This document shows positions 36,408 through 44,699 of a DNA stretch of 64,000 bases, in pieces. Source of the DNA: an uncultured Succinatimonas sp. GTDB taxonomy: Bacteria; Pseudomonadota; Gammaproteobacteria; Enterobacterales; Succinivibrionaceae. Made by a program: the position numbers and the translations under genes. The notes under the pieces were generated by a model. The model did no database searches. It had not been told where the DNA came from and saw only the letters and a list, made by a program, of their open reading frames with translations. Position 1 is the first letter of the stretch. Every line of letters starts with the position of its first letter. The stretch lies in contig NZ_CAJKVK010000002.1 in assembly GCF_905203285.1 (NCBI RefSeq), forward strand, positions 1-64,000, read 5' to 3'.

Positions 36408-36495
36408 ATGGCGCAAAATACAGCTAAAAATTTTGTGAAATATTCTTTACCTTAGAAGACGGCGTGCAGACTGTTGTCTTACTTTTGGCCTTCTT

Positions 36496-36691
36496 GTGAT
36501 TTACTCCTCGACTTAAAGAAGGCGGGGCGTCTTCTCGCTCAAGACACCCGTCGGCGCCAGTATCAACTAGCAATCCCTGCAAATCCTGCGGTTTAGGCTG
36601 TACAATAAGTCTGTTTTTTATTGCACACCAAAGTCAGGTGGTCTGCCCTGTGCCATTCATCCCCACCCTAAAGAGGATAGGGACTTCTGAC
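36496..36691 (-). mobile_element. ORF-less IS200/IS605-type deletion derivative (MITE-like)
   Basis: On the minus strand this block starts GTCAGAAGTCCC, forms an 8-bp G-U containing hairpin, then reads GATGAATGGCAC...GGTGTGCAATA. That parallels the left end of the complete element at 12955 (CAGAAGTCTCC...GCTGAATGGCAT...GGTGTACAATA). It then jumps to ATTGCTAG, CTTGAGCGAGAAG, GCCCC and the ending GAGTAAATCAC, which parallel the tnpB 3' end and right end (ATTGCTAG, TTTGAACGAGAAG, GCCCC, GAGTAGGTCAC). Both coding regions are missing. The sequences are clearly related but diverged, so it derives from a sister element. It lies just after a terminator and 22 bases before a promoter -35. Confidence 0.75.
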
Positions 36692-36713
36692 ATATTTTGT
36701 TAAAAATACGGTT

Positions 36714-36742
36714 TTGGGATTTTTGCCTATATTTGCTAAAAT
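36714..36742 (+). promoter_or_regulatory. Sigma-70 promoter of the acyltransferase operon
   Basis: TTGGGA at 36714-36719, a 17-base spacer ending in TGC, and TAAAAT at 36737-36742: a -35 plus extended -10, 38 bases ahead of the ATG. Confidence 0.7.
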
Positions 36743-36780
36743 AGTTTAGTTTAACGATTTCTATTTTTACGAGGGCCCAA

Positions 36781-37932
36781 ATGAGCAAGAGCGCTGAATC
36801 ATCCATGCGCAAATTAAGCAGTGACGATCCGATTTTTGATGATATTCGTCCGTGTCGAGATGATGAAATAAAAACCGAGCTTGCTAAAATTTGTTCTGAT
36901 AAATCAGTTCTTGACGGAATTTTGCGTTTCCGCTACCCGATATTATCCAAATGGTGCGGTCTTGTTTTGCGTCCTTTCGTGCGCCGCTATATTAAAAATT
37001 ACTGCGACAAAATCAATAATATCGCTGATTTTCAGGATAAAGTCGCAGCCTATATGCGCCATATGATTGACGCAACCACTGACGGAGTTACATTTAAGGG
37101 CTTTGATAAGCTTGACCCAAAACGCGGTTACTTATTTATATCAAATCACCGTGATATCTCTTTAGATCCTGCTTTTATCGATTTGGCTTTGCATGATGCA
37201 GGATTTGATACCGTTCGCATTGCCATCGGTGATAATCTTTTAAAAACCCAGGCGGCATCATCATTGATGCGTCTTAATAAAAGCTTTATCGTCAAGCGCT
37301 CGATTTCGGCTCCGCGCGAAAAATTAAAGGCAATGACGCATTTGTCATCTTATATCGGTTTGTCTTTAAGCGAGGGACATTCGATTTGGATAGCCGAGCG
37401 TGAGGGACGGGCAAAAGACGGCGACGATCGCGTCGAAGAAGCCGTACTTAAGATGATTTCTTTATACGGTCGCAGCTTAAAGCAGGATTTTAGCACGTAC
37501 ATGAGTTCGCTTAATATCGTGCCCGTGTCAATTACTTATGAGTACGATCCTGCTGATTTGTCAAAAGCCCGCGAACTTAAAGAGCGCGAGGAAAATAACG
37601 GTCAGTACCAAAAAGGCGAGCTTGAGGATATTGAAAGTATTATAGGCGGCATTAAAGGTTATAAAGGCAGAGTCAGTATCGTTGCAGGCGATCCTATAAC
37701 CTCAGGTTTCTCTTCGCCGCAGGAGCTTGCCAAAATTATTGACAGCTTTATCTGGAGAAATTACGAACTTTATCCGAGCATCATGATTGCCTCAGGTGAG
37801 GATGAATCCGTAAAAACTGAGGATAAGGATAAATTCATGGCAAGAATCAATGCCTATCCTGAGGAGTTAAGGCAAAGAGTTCTTGCGATGTACGCAAAGC
37901 CTTATGAAAATCGTAATTCTTTAAACAGTTAA
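36781..37932 (+). CDS. PlsC-like 1-acylglycerol-phosphate acyltransferase family protein
   Basis: A 383-residue protein with a glycerolipid acyltransferase core. The catalytic His-Asp block is ISNHRDISLDPAFIDLAL near residues 120-137, and an IAEREGRAKDGDDR segment near 205 corresponds to the FPEGTR-like substrate loop. FIVKRSISAPREKL is the intermediate motif. His and Asp are separated by five residues rather than the textbook four. No transmembrane helix is obvious, so it is probably peripheral on the inner membrane. GAGGG precedes the ATG by about six bases. It opens an apparent operon with the next two genes. The exact acceptor lipid is unknown. Confidence 0.75.
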   Translation: MSKSAESSMRKLSSDDPIFDDIRPCRDDEIKTELAKICSDKSVLDGILRFRYPILSKWCGLVLRPFVRRYIKNYCDKINNIADFQDKVAAYMRHMIDATTDGVTFKGFDKLDPKRGYLFISNHRDISLDPAFIDLALHDAGFDTVRIAIGDNLLKTQAASSLMRLNKSFIVKRSISAPREKLKAMTHLSSYIGLSLSEGHSIWIAEREGRAKDGDDRVEEAVLKMISLYGRSLKQDFSTYMSSLNIVPVSITYEYDPADLSKARELKEREENNGQYQKGELEDIESIIGGIKGYKGRVSIVAGDPITSGFSSPQELAKIIDSFIWRNYELYPSIMIASGEDESVKTEDKDKFMARINAYPEELRQRVLAMYAKPYENRNSLNS

Positions 37933-37962
37933 TATTCTGAGTTGAAACGGATAAGAATAAAT

Positions 37963-38463
37963 ATGTTTCATCCTATTTATAACGCTGACGGCACTTTGTC
38001 CCGTTTTCGCATCGCTTGTCTTGGTGTTTTTGTCGTTTGTCTTATTGCTTATGCCGTAACCGTATTAATGACCCCAAGCGATAATGTTAAGGCTCAAGAA
38101 GAGAGTGCGGATACTGAAATTGATGCTGCCACGCTTAAATTAAGAACCAAAGCCTTAAGTGATTTAGCTGACGGTTTTGCGTTTTTAAAGGCATGTGATT
38201 CAATTAATAACGGTTTTAGCGGCTGCACTTGGACTGTTTCTGACGAGGTGGGTAAATCCTATGCCCATGAAGTCAAGTTTGCAAAAGAATCATTTGTCCT
38301 GGCTTTGGTTTTAAAAGATAAAACGAGCAGCGATATTTGTGCTAGATTAATTCTTGACAGTCAAGGCAAGTTTAAGGCCGAGGATTCTAGCGGCCGTGAT
38401 ATTACGGCAAAATGCTTTCCCGAGGACTTTTTAGTTTCACCTAAAGAGAATTTGAAGAAATAA
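37963..38463 (+). CDS. Membrane-anchored protein of unknown function
   Basis: A 166-residue protein (173 if the TTG at 37942 is used) that I do not recognise. It has a basic N-terminus, one helix at about 19-37 (IACLGVFVVCLIAYAVTVLM), and a periplasmic domain with Cys in LKACDSI, GCTWTV, DICARL and AKCFPED. A single helix followed by a small disulfide-containing domain resembles a pilin or pseudopilin, but the pre-pilin cleavage motif is missing. It lies between the acyltransferase and slyD with short gaps. The start choice is uncertain because neither site has a strong ribosome site. Confidence 0.65.
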   Translation: MFHPIYNADGTLSRFRIACLGVFVVCLIAYAVTVLMTPSDNVKAQEESADTEIDAATLKLRTKALSDLADGFAFLKACDSINNGFSGCTWTVSDEVGKSYAHEVKFAKESFVLALVLKDKTSSDICARLILDSQGKFKAEDSSGRDITAKCFPEDFLVSPKENLKK

Positions 38464-38485
38464 TAGTTAATAAAAGAGATTGCTT

Positions 38486-39229
38486 ATGAAAATTTCACGC
38501 GGCACCGTTGCTACGGTTGCATTTACGGTTACTGATGAAAAAGGTCAGGTAGTAGGCAGAACCGATCCGAAAAATCCTGTGGTTGCTTTAATCGGTCACG
38601 GCTTTTTGATTAAGGGGCTTGAAAAGGCGATTGACGGTCATGAAAAAGGTGATTCTTTTACCGTGACATTGCATCCTGCCGATTCATACGGAGAGTATGA
38701 CGAAAGTCTGGTTCAGGAAATCGATCGTTCGCTTTTCGGCGATTTTGATATTGAAGAGGGCGCCGTATTTGAGGCGGATTCTTCAAACGGTCCTATGGCT
38801 GTTGTTATTAAGAAGATCACCGATAAGACCGTTGTCGTTGACGGTAATCATCCGCTTGCCGGCAAGGTGCTTAATTTCCTTGTTACTATTGAAGATGTGC
38901 GTGAAGCTACTGCCGAGGAAAAAGAGCACGGTCATGCCCATGTAAACGGACATTGCCCGTCTGAAGAAGGAAGCGAGCATCATTGCTGCTGCGGACATCA
39001 TCACGATCATGAAGAAGGCGGTGAGCATCACTGCTGCGGGCATCACCACGATCATGAAGAAGACGGTGAACACCATTGCTGCGGACACCATCACGATCAT
39101 GAAGAGGACGGTGAACATCACTGCTGCTGCGGACATCACCACGATCATGAAGAAGACGGAGAGCATCATTGCTGCGGACGTCATCATCATGAGGAAGACG
39201 GTGAACATCATTGCTGCAAGCATCAATAA
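38486..39229 (+). CDS. slyD: FKBP-type peptidyl-prolyl isomerase SlyD with very long His/Cys tail
   Basis: A 247-residue SlyD. Residues 1-146 contain the FKBP domain with the IF insert (LIGHGFLIKGLEKAIDGHEKGD, then VTLHPADSYGEYDESLVQEI). From about residue 147 to the end is a metal-binding tail with six tandem copies of a 14-16-residue unit of type GEHHCCGHHHDHEED. I count 36 His and 15 Cys in about 100 residues. E. coli SlyD (196 residues) has a tail about half this size and supplies nickel for hydrogenase maturation, so nickel or another metal store/chaperone is likely. The ATG has AAGAGA eight bases upstream; a TTG two codons earlier is less likely. Confidence 0.93.
   Translation: MKISRGTVATVAFTVTDEKGQVVGRTDPKNPVVALIGHGFLIKGLEKAIDGHEKGDSFTVTLHPADSYGEYDESLVQEIDRSLFGDFDIEEGAVFEADSSNGPMAVVIKKITDKTVVVDGNHPLAGKVLNFLVTIEDVREATAEEKEHGHAHVNGHCPSEEGSEHHCCCGHHHDHEEGGEHHCCGHHHDHEEDGEHHCCGHHHDHEEDGEHHCCCGHHHDHEEDGEHHCCGRHHHEEDGEHHCCKHQ
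38975..39227 (+). repeat. Tandem 42-48-bp coding repeats in slyD
   Basis: Six units encoding GEHHCC(C)GHHHDHEED, alternating between CatCatTGC-type codons with silent differences. Unit length varies by one or two codons (an extra Cys in units 1 and 4, a degenerate unit 5, and a truncated unit 6). The pattern suggests expansion by slippage or recombination. Confidence 0.9.
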
Positions 39230-39251
39230 TTAAATTTACTCATTGATAATT

Positions 39252-39291
39252 AAGCCTTGCAGGTTTTGCCTGCAGGGCTTTAAGTTTTTTT
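39252..39291 (+). terminator. Rho-independent terminator after slyD
   Basis: AAGCCTTGCAGG pairs with CCTGCAGGGCTT (one G-U) and T6-7 follows a few bases later. Confidence 0.85.
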
Positions 39292-39315
39292 ATCTTCTTT
39301 TTGACTTAAAAAATC

Positions 39316-40773
39316 ATGAAATTTATTTTAAGACTGTTTCCTGAAATCTCGATTAAAAGCCGTCCCGTGCGCAACCGCCTTATTAAGCTTTTGTCACAGA
39401 ATATATTAAACGTTGCAAAGCACCGCGCGATGGAATGCCATGTCTATTCCCAGTGGGACAAGCTTATCGTGCGCTTTGGGGAAAAAGAAGATACGTCCAT
39501 GAGAGAAGCCGCGATTCGCGAATTATCAAGGATCCCTGGTATTCATTCTTTTTTGGAAGTCGATGAATTTGATTTTAAAAATTTTGATGATATTTTTGAG
39601 CATGCCAAAGTTATCTACGGTGAGAAGCTTGCGGGCAAGACCTTTGCCGTAAGAGTAAAAAGACGCGGCAATCATGAGTTTACCTCGCAGCAGGCCGAAA
39701 GAATCATAGGCGGGATGTTTAAGCAGCATTTTCCCAATAACGGGGTTGATTTAACCCATCCTGAAGTTACGGTTAATATTGAAATAGATTCAGAAAAGGC
39801 ATTTGTCATCACCGGAAAGCATACAGGAATCGGCGGATATCCCGTCGGATCGCAGGGTGATGTTCTTTCCTTGATTTCAGGCGGTTTTGACAGCGGTGTT
39901 TCCACTTATCGCGCTATTCGCCGCGGCTGCCGCGTCAATTATTTATTCTTTAATATGGGTGGAACCGCCCATGAAATCGGCGTTAAGCAGGAAAGCTATT
40001 TTATTTGGGATCGCTTCGCCTCATCACATCGCGTCAAGTTCATCACCATTCCGTTTGAGGATATAGTAGGTCAGATTTTGGAACGTACGCACCACGGCGT
40101 GCGCGGCGTGATTTTAAAGCGCATGATGATGCGCGTCGGATCGTCCGTCGCCGAGAAAATCGGAGCTTCAGCTTTGGTGACGGGTGAGAGCGTAGGTCAG
40201 GTATCAAGTCAGACTTTAATCAATCTTTCGCATATTGACAGAGCCTCAAATTCACTGATTTTGCGTCCTCTCGTTATGGAAGACAAGCAGGATATTATCG
40301 ATGAAGCGACTTTAATCGGTACTGCAGGTTTTGCCGAGAATATGCCTGAATACTGTGGCGTGATTTCCGATCATCCCAACGTTTGTCCGAATCTTTCCTT
40401 TGTGGAAGAAGAAGAGGCAAAAATGGATGCGGATTTGGTGGAAAAAGCGGTTGCGGCTTCACGCTTTATTGATATCAAAGAAATTCCCGAGGACACAAAG
40501 CGCTTAAAGACTGATGTTGAGATTGAGTCGCAATTAAAGCGCGGTGAAATCGTGCTTGACGTCAGATCCCCTGATGATGCGGCAAAGGTTCCTTTAAAGC
40601 TTGAAGATAATGAGGTCGTGTTAATGCCTTTTTATAAGACGGCAAAAGATTTTTCATCTCTTGATCAATTAAAAACCTATGTTCTTTACTGCGATCAGGG
40701 AGTAATGAGTCTGATGCAGGCAAGGCAGTTAAAGGAAATGGGCTTTCATAACGTGAAAGTGTGGAGACCTTAA
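39316..40773 (+). CDS. thiI: tRNA 4-thiouridine synthase / sulfurtransferase ThiI
   Basis: A 485-residue enzyme that transfers sulfur to U8 of tRNA and to the thiamine thiazole precursor. In order: an N-terminal ferredoxin-like domain, a THUMP domain (VKRRGNHEFTSQQAERIIGG), the PP-loop ATP pyrophosphatase motif SGGFDSGVSTY near residue 190, and a C-terminal rhodanese domain with the catalytic Cys in YCDQGVMSLMQAR near residue 457. Length matches E. coli ThiI (482). The rhodanese extension is typical of gamma-proteobacteria. It converges on yajL, its E. coli neighbour (in E. coli also adjacent). Confidence 0.96.
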   Translation: MKFILRLFPEISIKSRPVRNRLIKLLSQNILNVAKHRAMECHVYSQWDKLIVRFGEKEDTSMREAAIRELSRIPGIHSFLEVDEFDFKNFDDIFEHAKVIYGEKLAGKTFAVRVKRRGNHEFTSQQAERIIGGMFKQHFPNNGVDLTHPEVTVNIEIDSEKAFVITGKHTGIGGYPVGSQGDVLSLISGGFDSGVSTYRAIRRGCRVNYLFFNMGGTAHEIGVKQESYFIWDRFASSHRVKFITIPFEDIVGQILERTHHGVRGVILKRMMMRVGSSVAEKIGASALVTGESVGQVSSQTLINLSHIDRASNSLILRPLVMEDKQDIIDEATLIGTAGFAENMPEYCGVISDHPNVCPNLSFVEEEEAKMDADLVEKAVAASRFIDIKEIPEDTKRLKTDVEIESQLKRGEIVLDVRSPDDAAKVPLKLEDNEVVLMPFYKTAKDFSSLDQLKTYVLYCDQGVMSLMQARQLKEMGFHNVKVWRP

Positions 40774-40782
40774 ATTAAAAAA

Positions 40783-40815
40783 TTAAGCGGCACTTTAAGG
40801 CCGCTTAATATTTTA
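40783..40815. terminator. Bidirectional terminator between thiI and yajL
   Basis: TTAAGCGGC (40783-40791) pairs with GCCGCTTAA (40800-40808). An AT-rich tract flanks each side, giving T-rich tails in both directions. Confidence 0.8.
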
Positions 40816-40832
40816 GAAAACGAGAACAAAAA

Positions 40833-41390
40833 TTATTTTTTAAGCAGCATGCCGGAGCTTACTTCATCGGCAACGGTTTTGCCTTTGAGCTCTTCAAGAA
40901 TTGAAAGCGCAAATTCCATGCAAAAAGCAGGTCCCTGCCCGGTGATGAGTTTGCTTTCTTTATCAACGACTACGCCTTTATCTATATAATTTTCGATATT
41001 GTCGGCACATCCCGGGTATCCGGTAGCTTTGGCGTTTCCGACAAGACCATGGGTTGCGAGCACGAAACCGGGAGCTGCACAGATGGCGGCAATATATCCG
41101 CCTTTTGCCTTTTGTTCCTGCAATTTTGCGATTAATTCCTTGCTGTCGCGGCAGTTTTCCGCTCCCTCAAGTCCGCCCGGTATAGCGATTACGTCGTAAT
41201 TATCAGTGCAGTCATTTAAGTTTTTATCGCAAACGACCGTGGTGCCGTGGGCTAAAGTGACTTTTAAGCCGCCGTCATCATTTAAAGCGGCTTTAATTAC
41301 ATTGATTCCGCCGCGATTTAAGATATCGGTAATGGCGGTTACTTCCATATCTTCAGATCCGTTGGCATAAACAACGAGTGCGCAAGTCAT
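40833..41390 (-). CDS. yajL: DJ-1/PfpI family protein YajL
   Basis: A 185-residue DJ-1 superfamily protein, linked to protection of proteins against oxidative or carbonyl damage. The reactive Cys is in AAICAAPGFVLATHGLV near residue 105, following IAIPGGLEGAENCRDS. Glu at residue 16 (GSEDMEVTAITDIL) is the conserved partner of the Cys. Length is about 10 residues less than E. coli YajL (196). It lies next to thiI as in E. coli, but in convergent orientation. Biochemical role of the family remains debated. Confidence 0.88.
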   Translation of the reverse strand: MTCALVVYANGSEDMEVTAITDILNRGGINVIKAALNDDGGLKVTLAHGTTVVCDKNLNDCTDNYDVIAIPGGLEGAENCRDSKELIAKLQEQKAKGGYIAAICAAPGFVLATHGLVGNAKATGYPGCADNIENYIDKGVVVDKESKLITGQGPAFCMEFALSILEELKGKTVADEVSSGMLLKK

Positions 41391-41401
41391 ATCTTCTCCT
41401 T

Positions 41402-42649
41402 TTAATTGCCGCTAAGTTCTTCAGCCGGTCTTATTTTTGAGGCTTTTATCGCAGGATATAAAGACGCGATAAAGCTCATGCATAAAGCACAGCATGCCAC
41501 CATTATGACATCACTTATAAGCAATTGTGAAGGAATGAAATCGATAAAATATATCTTGGGATTTAACAGTTTTATATTAAAAATACTTTCAAAAAATCCT
41601 AAAACGGGCGTAAGCGTTAAAGATAAAACGCATCCTGCGACCGTGCCGATTAACGTGCCGCAAGCACCTGATATAACTCCCATTACGGTAAAGGTGCGGA
41701 TAATAAGACCGCCCGTGGCTCCGGCGGTTAAAAGGATCGCGATTTCACGGCTTTTCTCGCTTACCGCCATGATTAAGTTTGACACGATATTAAATGAAGC
41801 TACCGCCATGACAAGGAGCATCACGAGATTCATTATCGATCGGATCATCTGAATGTCGTGATAAAGTTTACCTTGCGTGGTCATCCAGGTTTTAAGTCCG
41901 GCGCTTTGCGGAAAGTCTGCGGCGGCCTTTAGAACTTCATCACGCACGTTAAGCATGTCTTTGACCTTAATATGAAAAGAATTGGGACCTTTTATATCAA
42001 GAAGACTTTTGGCATTGTCTATTGAAATCAAGGCAAAAGCCGCATCAAGCTCACCGCCTATTTTTAAAGTTCCTACCACTTTTAAAATTGCGTCGGCAGG
42101 ACGGCTTAAAGGGTTGTCGCTATTATCATTAAGGGCGTTTGATAAAATCACTTTAACGCTGTCGCCTGCCGAAACGTTAAGCCGTCTTGCACATTCGGCT
42201 CCGAGAATGACGCCGTATTCGTTTTCATTGCCGGTGTTCAAGGCATCAAGCTTTACGCTTAAAAAACGTTCGATATCGATGACTTTAGCTTCTTTTTTGG
42301 TGTCAACGCCTAAAAGCGCAACAGGGGCAAAATTGCCGCCTTTATTTAAGACGGCTTCGGTACGGATAACCGGAGCGACGGCAAGAATATCGGGAGATGA
42401 TAAAAGAGAATTGACACATTCTTTTTCATTAACAAAGTAGGGACTGTTTGAAGTGATTTCAGCTGCTGGAATAACCGAGAGCACGCGGTTTTTAAGCTCG
42501 TATTCAAATCCGTTCATGGCGGAAAGTCCGACGATTAGAGCAAAGACGCCTACGGCAATTCCGGTGACGGAAGCAAAAGACATGAAACGGGCTAAAGCAC
42601 CGTAGCGCTTTGAACGGTAAAAACGCAGACCTAAAGTAAAAGCGAGCAT
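41402..42649 (-). CDS. lolE: Lipoprotein-releasing system permease LolE
   Basis: A 415-residue membrane subunit of the LolCDE ABC transporter that extracts outer-membrane lipoproteins from the inner membrane. Topology is one N-terminal helix, a large periplasmic domain and three C-terminal helices (FtsX/MacB type). FASVTGIAVGVFALIVGLSAMNGFEYELKNRVL near the N-terminus and IYFIDFIPSQL near the C-terminus match LolE of E. coli. The last gene in the operon; it starts directly at the lolD stop. LolE is thought to bind the lipoprotein substrate. Confidence 0.93.
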   Translation of the reverse strand: MLAFTLGLRFYRSKRYGALARFMSFASVTGIAVGVFALIVGLSAMNGFEYELKNRVLSVIPAAEITSNSPYFVNEKECVNSLLSSPDILAVAPVIRTEAVLNKGGNFAPVALLGVDTKKEAKVIDIERFLSVKLDALNTGNENEYGVILGAECARRLNVSAGDSVKVILSNALNDNSDNPLSRPADAILKVVGTLKIGGELDAAFALISIDNAKSLLDIKGPNSFHIKVKDMLNVRDEVLKAAADFPQSAGLKTWMTTQGKLYHDIQMIRSIMNLVMLLVMAVASFNIVSNLIMAVSEKSREIAILLTAGATGGLIIRTFTVMGVISGACGTLIGTVAGCVLSLTLTPVLGFFESIFNIKLLNPKIYFIDFIPSQLLISDVIMVACCALCMSFIASLYPAIKASKIRPAEELSGN

Positions 42650-43327
42650 TTAATTTTCAATAACTCCGTCTTTAATTACTACTTTTCTGTCGCAAAGCGT
42701 AGCAAGCGTTTCATCATGCGTAACCATAATGACGGTAGTCTTTTTCTCTTTAACTAAAGAGGAGAAAAGTTCAAATACAGAAGCGGCATTGGTTGCATCC
42801 AAATTTCCGGTAGGCTCATCGGCAAGAATTAAATCAGGATCGTGACATAGAGCCCTGGCGATAGCGACGCGCTGCCTTTGTCCGCCTGAAAGCTCCCCCG
42901 GGTGAAAATCAACTCTGTCTTTAAGACCGACTTGCTCCAGGATTTTAAGCGCCTTTTCCTTGGCTTCTTTTTCAGACCTACCGCCGATTAGGCTTGGCAG
43001 CATAACGTTTTCAAGTGCGGTAAAGTCACCTAAAAGGTAGTGAAACTGATAAATAAAACCTAGATTTTTATTGCGAAAGGCAGCTTTGGCGTCATTTGAG
43101 AGCGTCGTAAGATCTTGACCTTTAAAAATAATTTCTCCTGAAGTGGGTTTATCAAGAGTGCCTAAGATATGCAAAAGCGTGCTTTTACCCGATCCTGATT
43201 TTCCGGTAACGGCGGTGATTTTACCTGCTTCTATGTCAAGATTAATTCCTTTTAAAACCGCAGTTGAGACTTTGTTCTCAACGTAAGTACGGGTTAAATT
43301 TCTGACTTTAAGGATGATCTCACTCAT
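42650..43327 (-). CDS. lolD: Lipoprotein-releasing system ATPase LolD
   Basis: A 225-residue ABC ATPase with Walker A GKSGSGKST near residue 43, the Q-loop LGFIYQFHYLLGDFTALENVMLP (the FQFHYLLPEF-like LolD motif), the signature LSGGQRQRVAIARAL and Walker B LILADEPTGNLD. It energises transfer of lipoproteins from LolCE to LolA. It begins two bases after the lolC stop and ends next to lolE, as in the lolCDE operon of E. coli. Length is the usual 230. Confidence 0.96.
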   Translation of the reverse strand: MSEIILKVRNLTRTYVENKVSTAVLKGINLDIEAGKITAVTGKSGSGKSTLLHILGTLDKPTSGEIIFKGQDLTTLSNDAKAAFRNKNLGFIYQFHYLLGDFTALENVMLPSLIGGRSEKEAKEKALKILEQVGLKDRVDFHPGELSGGQRQRVAIARALCHDPDLILADEPTGNLDATNAASVFELFSSLVKEKKTTVIMVTHDETLATLCDRKVVIKDGVIEN

Positions 43328-43329
43328 AT

Positions 43330-44517
43330 TCAGAATCCTTGCTGTAAGTGTCGTATCGGATCGGTTTTAGCCGCTTTGTAGGCAGGGTAGAGGGTGCAAA
43401 GAAGCGATAAAAAGAGCGCACCTGCAACAATTAACGTAATATTCATAGGAGATATTACCGCAGGCAGCTCGGTTGCGTTTGCGCTAACTGAAATCTTTAA
43501 AAATTCCGTGATTTTCGTGATGTTCTGCGTAAGCGGGATGCCTAAAAGAAGACCGATTAAGGTGCCCAGGATGCCGCAGCCTGAACCTGTCATGATGAAA
43601 ATAAGCAAAATGGATTTTTCTTTCATGCCTAAAGTTTTAAGTACGGCGATTTCGCTTAGACGAGAGCTTACCATCATGGCAAGCGCGGATAGAATATTAA
43701 AAGCCGCGACGATGATGACCAAAAAGAGCATAAGCGTCATGGTAAGTTTTTCCATAGCTACGGCTTTAAAGAAATCTCCTTTGCTGTCCTGCCAGGTGGT
43801 GTAAGTCAAGCTTTGAGGAAGCTTTGCGGTCGTTTCATTTATTAAAAAAGGATCGCTTAAATATAAACGGTAGGAGGCTTTTTTATTATTTATCCTTAAA
43901 AGCTTTTTTATATCTAAGTAATTGCCTTTAACCGTAGGGACGTCGTTGTTTCCCATAAGTGACGGCAGTGCTCCTTTTATATAAAAGATGCGCTGGGACG
44001 GGGTAAGGCCTAAAGGCGTGTAGCGGGCATTTTGCGTGCTAATAAGTCTTACTTTGTCATTAAGGTTAAGATTAAGCTTCATTAAAAGCCCCATATCGGC
44101 ATAAATCTCAAAAGATCCGGATGGTATATCGTCGTTTAACGCGTCAGGTTTTTTTAAATTAAAGTCAAGCCTTGAAGTGTCCTCGCCTTCGACGTTGACA
44201 AGGACGATGCCGTTATCGCTTTGCAGCAAAGCCTGTCCTTTTACGTAAGGAGTTATGGCAATAATATGAGGAAGGGAGGTAAGGGTCGCTGCGTCAAGAG
44301 ATGAATCGGATGAGACGATAAGATGGGCAGTTGTGCCAAGAAGATTATCTTTAAGTCTGTCCTGAAGTCCCTGCATTACCGAAGTGACGATAATTAAAGC
44401 GCTTACGCCCAAAGCGATGCCGATAGTTGAGATAAGCGCGACAAAGCTTGCAAACTTGTGTGTCTTTCTTGCAAGCAGGTAGCGCATGGCTATGGCTAAA
44501 GTAAGCGGTTTAAACAT
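43330..44517 (-). CDS. lolC: Lipoprotein-releasing system permease LolC
   Basis: A 395-residue permease with the same one-plus-three-helix topology as LolE. The hook region that binds LolA is RYTPLGLTPSQRIFYIKG near residues 165-182, as in LolC of E. coli (FTPMGRIPSQRLF), and this identifies the gene as lolC rather than lolE. It is the first gene of lolCDE and diverges from pheST; 235 bases of shared regulatory DNA lie upstream. Confidence 0.94.
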   Translation of the reverse strand: MFKPLTLAIAMRYLLARKTHKFASFVALISTIGIALGVSALIIVTSVMQGLQDRLKDNLLGTTAHLIVSSDSSLDAATLTSLPHIIAITPYVKGQALLQSDNGIVLVNVEGEDTSRLDFNLKKPDALNDDIPSGSFEIYADMGLLMKLNLNLNDKVRLISTQNARYTPLGLTPSQRIFYIKGALPSLMGNNDVPTVKGNYLDIKKLLRINNKKASYRLYLSDPFLINETTAKLPQSLTYTTWQDSKGDFFKAVAMEKLTMTLMLFLVIIVAAFNILSALAMMVSSRLSEIAVLKTLGMKEKSILLIFIMTGSGCGILGTLIGLLLGIPLTQNITKITEFLKISVSANATELPAVISPMNITLIVAGALFLSLLCTLYPAYKAAKTDPIRHLQQGF

Positions 44518-44567
44518 CGGTTTTGGTACCTTGATTTTTCATCCGTTTTACAAAAATTCTTTTAAAT

Positions 44568-44666
44568 ATGAAAGGATACTTTATTTTTTATCACGTTTTC
44601 GGCGTTTTTATGCCGTTTTTAACGCGGCGGATGCGTAAAACGGCATCGTGTTTTAAAAACAGATGA
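44568..44666 (+). CDS. Possible Phe-rich leader peptide (pheM-like) upstream of pheST
   Basis: A 32-codon frame begins MKGYFIFYHVFGVFMPF, with five Phe and two Tyr in the first 17 residues, and lies 87 bases upstream of pheS. A 10-bp perfect stem (44610-44619 ATGCCGTTTT with 44637-44646 AAAACGGCAT) overlaps its second half, as in an attenuator. E. coli pheST is controlled by the Phe-rich pheM leader. Against it: no clear ribosome site, poor T tract after the hairpin, and local T-richness that inflates Phe codons. Confidence 0.3.
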   Translation: MKGYFIFYHVFGVFMPFLTRRMRKTASCFKNR

Positions 44667-44671
44667 CGATC

Positions 44672-44699
44672 TTGCCGTTACGTGCGATAATTATATGAT
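44672..44699 (+). promoter_or_regulatory. Sigma-70 promoter candidate for pheST
   Basis: TTGCCG at 44672-44677, a 16-base spacer, and TATGAT at 44694-44699, 54 bases before the pheS ATG. If used, it would skip the upstream Phe-rich leader frame. Confidence 0.5.

Larger units (their letters stand above)
36352..36780. other. glgC to acyltransferase intergenic region
   Basis: The 429-base gap holds the glgC terminator, about 90 bases of AT-rich DNA, the IS605-type deletion derivative at 36496-36691 and the promoter of the downstream acyltransferase. No open frame with a ribosome site was seen. Confidence 0.7.

Noticed and set aside
38783..39226. 147-codon antisense open frame over the slyD repeats
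   Set aside because: It is the reverse reading of the His/Cys repeat DNA; repetitive Met/Val/Ala composition and no ribosome site.
38970..39230. Regular repeats considered as a CRISPR array
   Set aside because: Units are contiguous, in frame and coding, without unique spacers.
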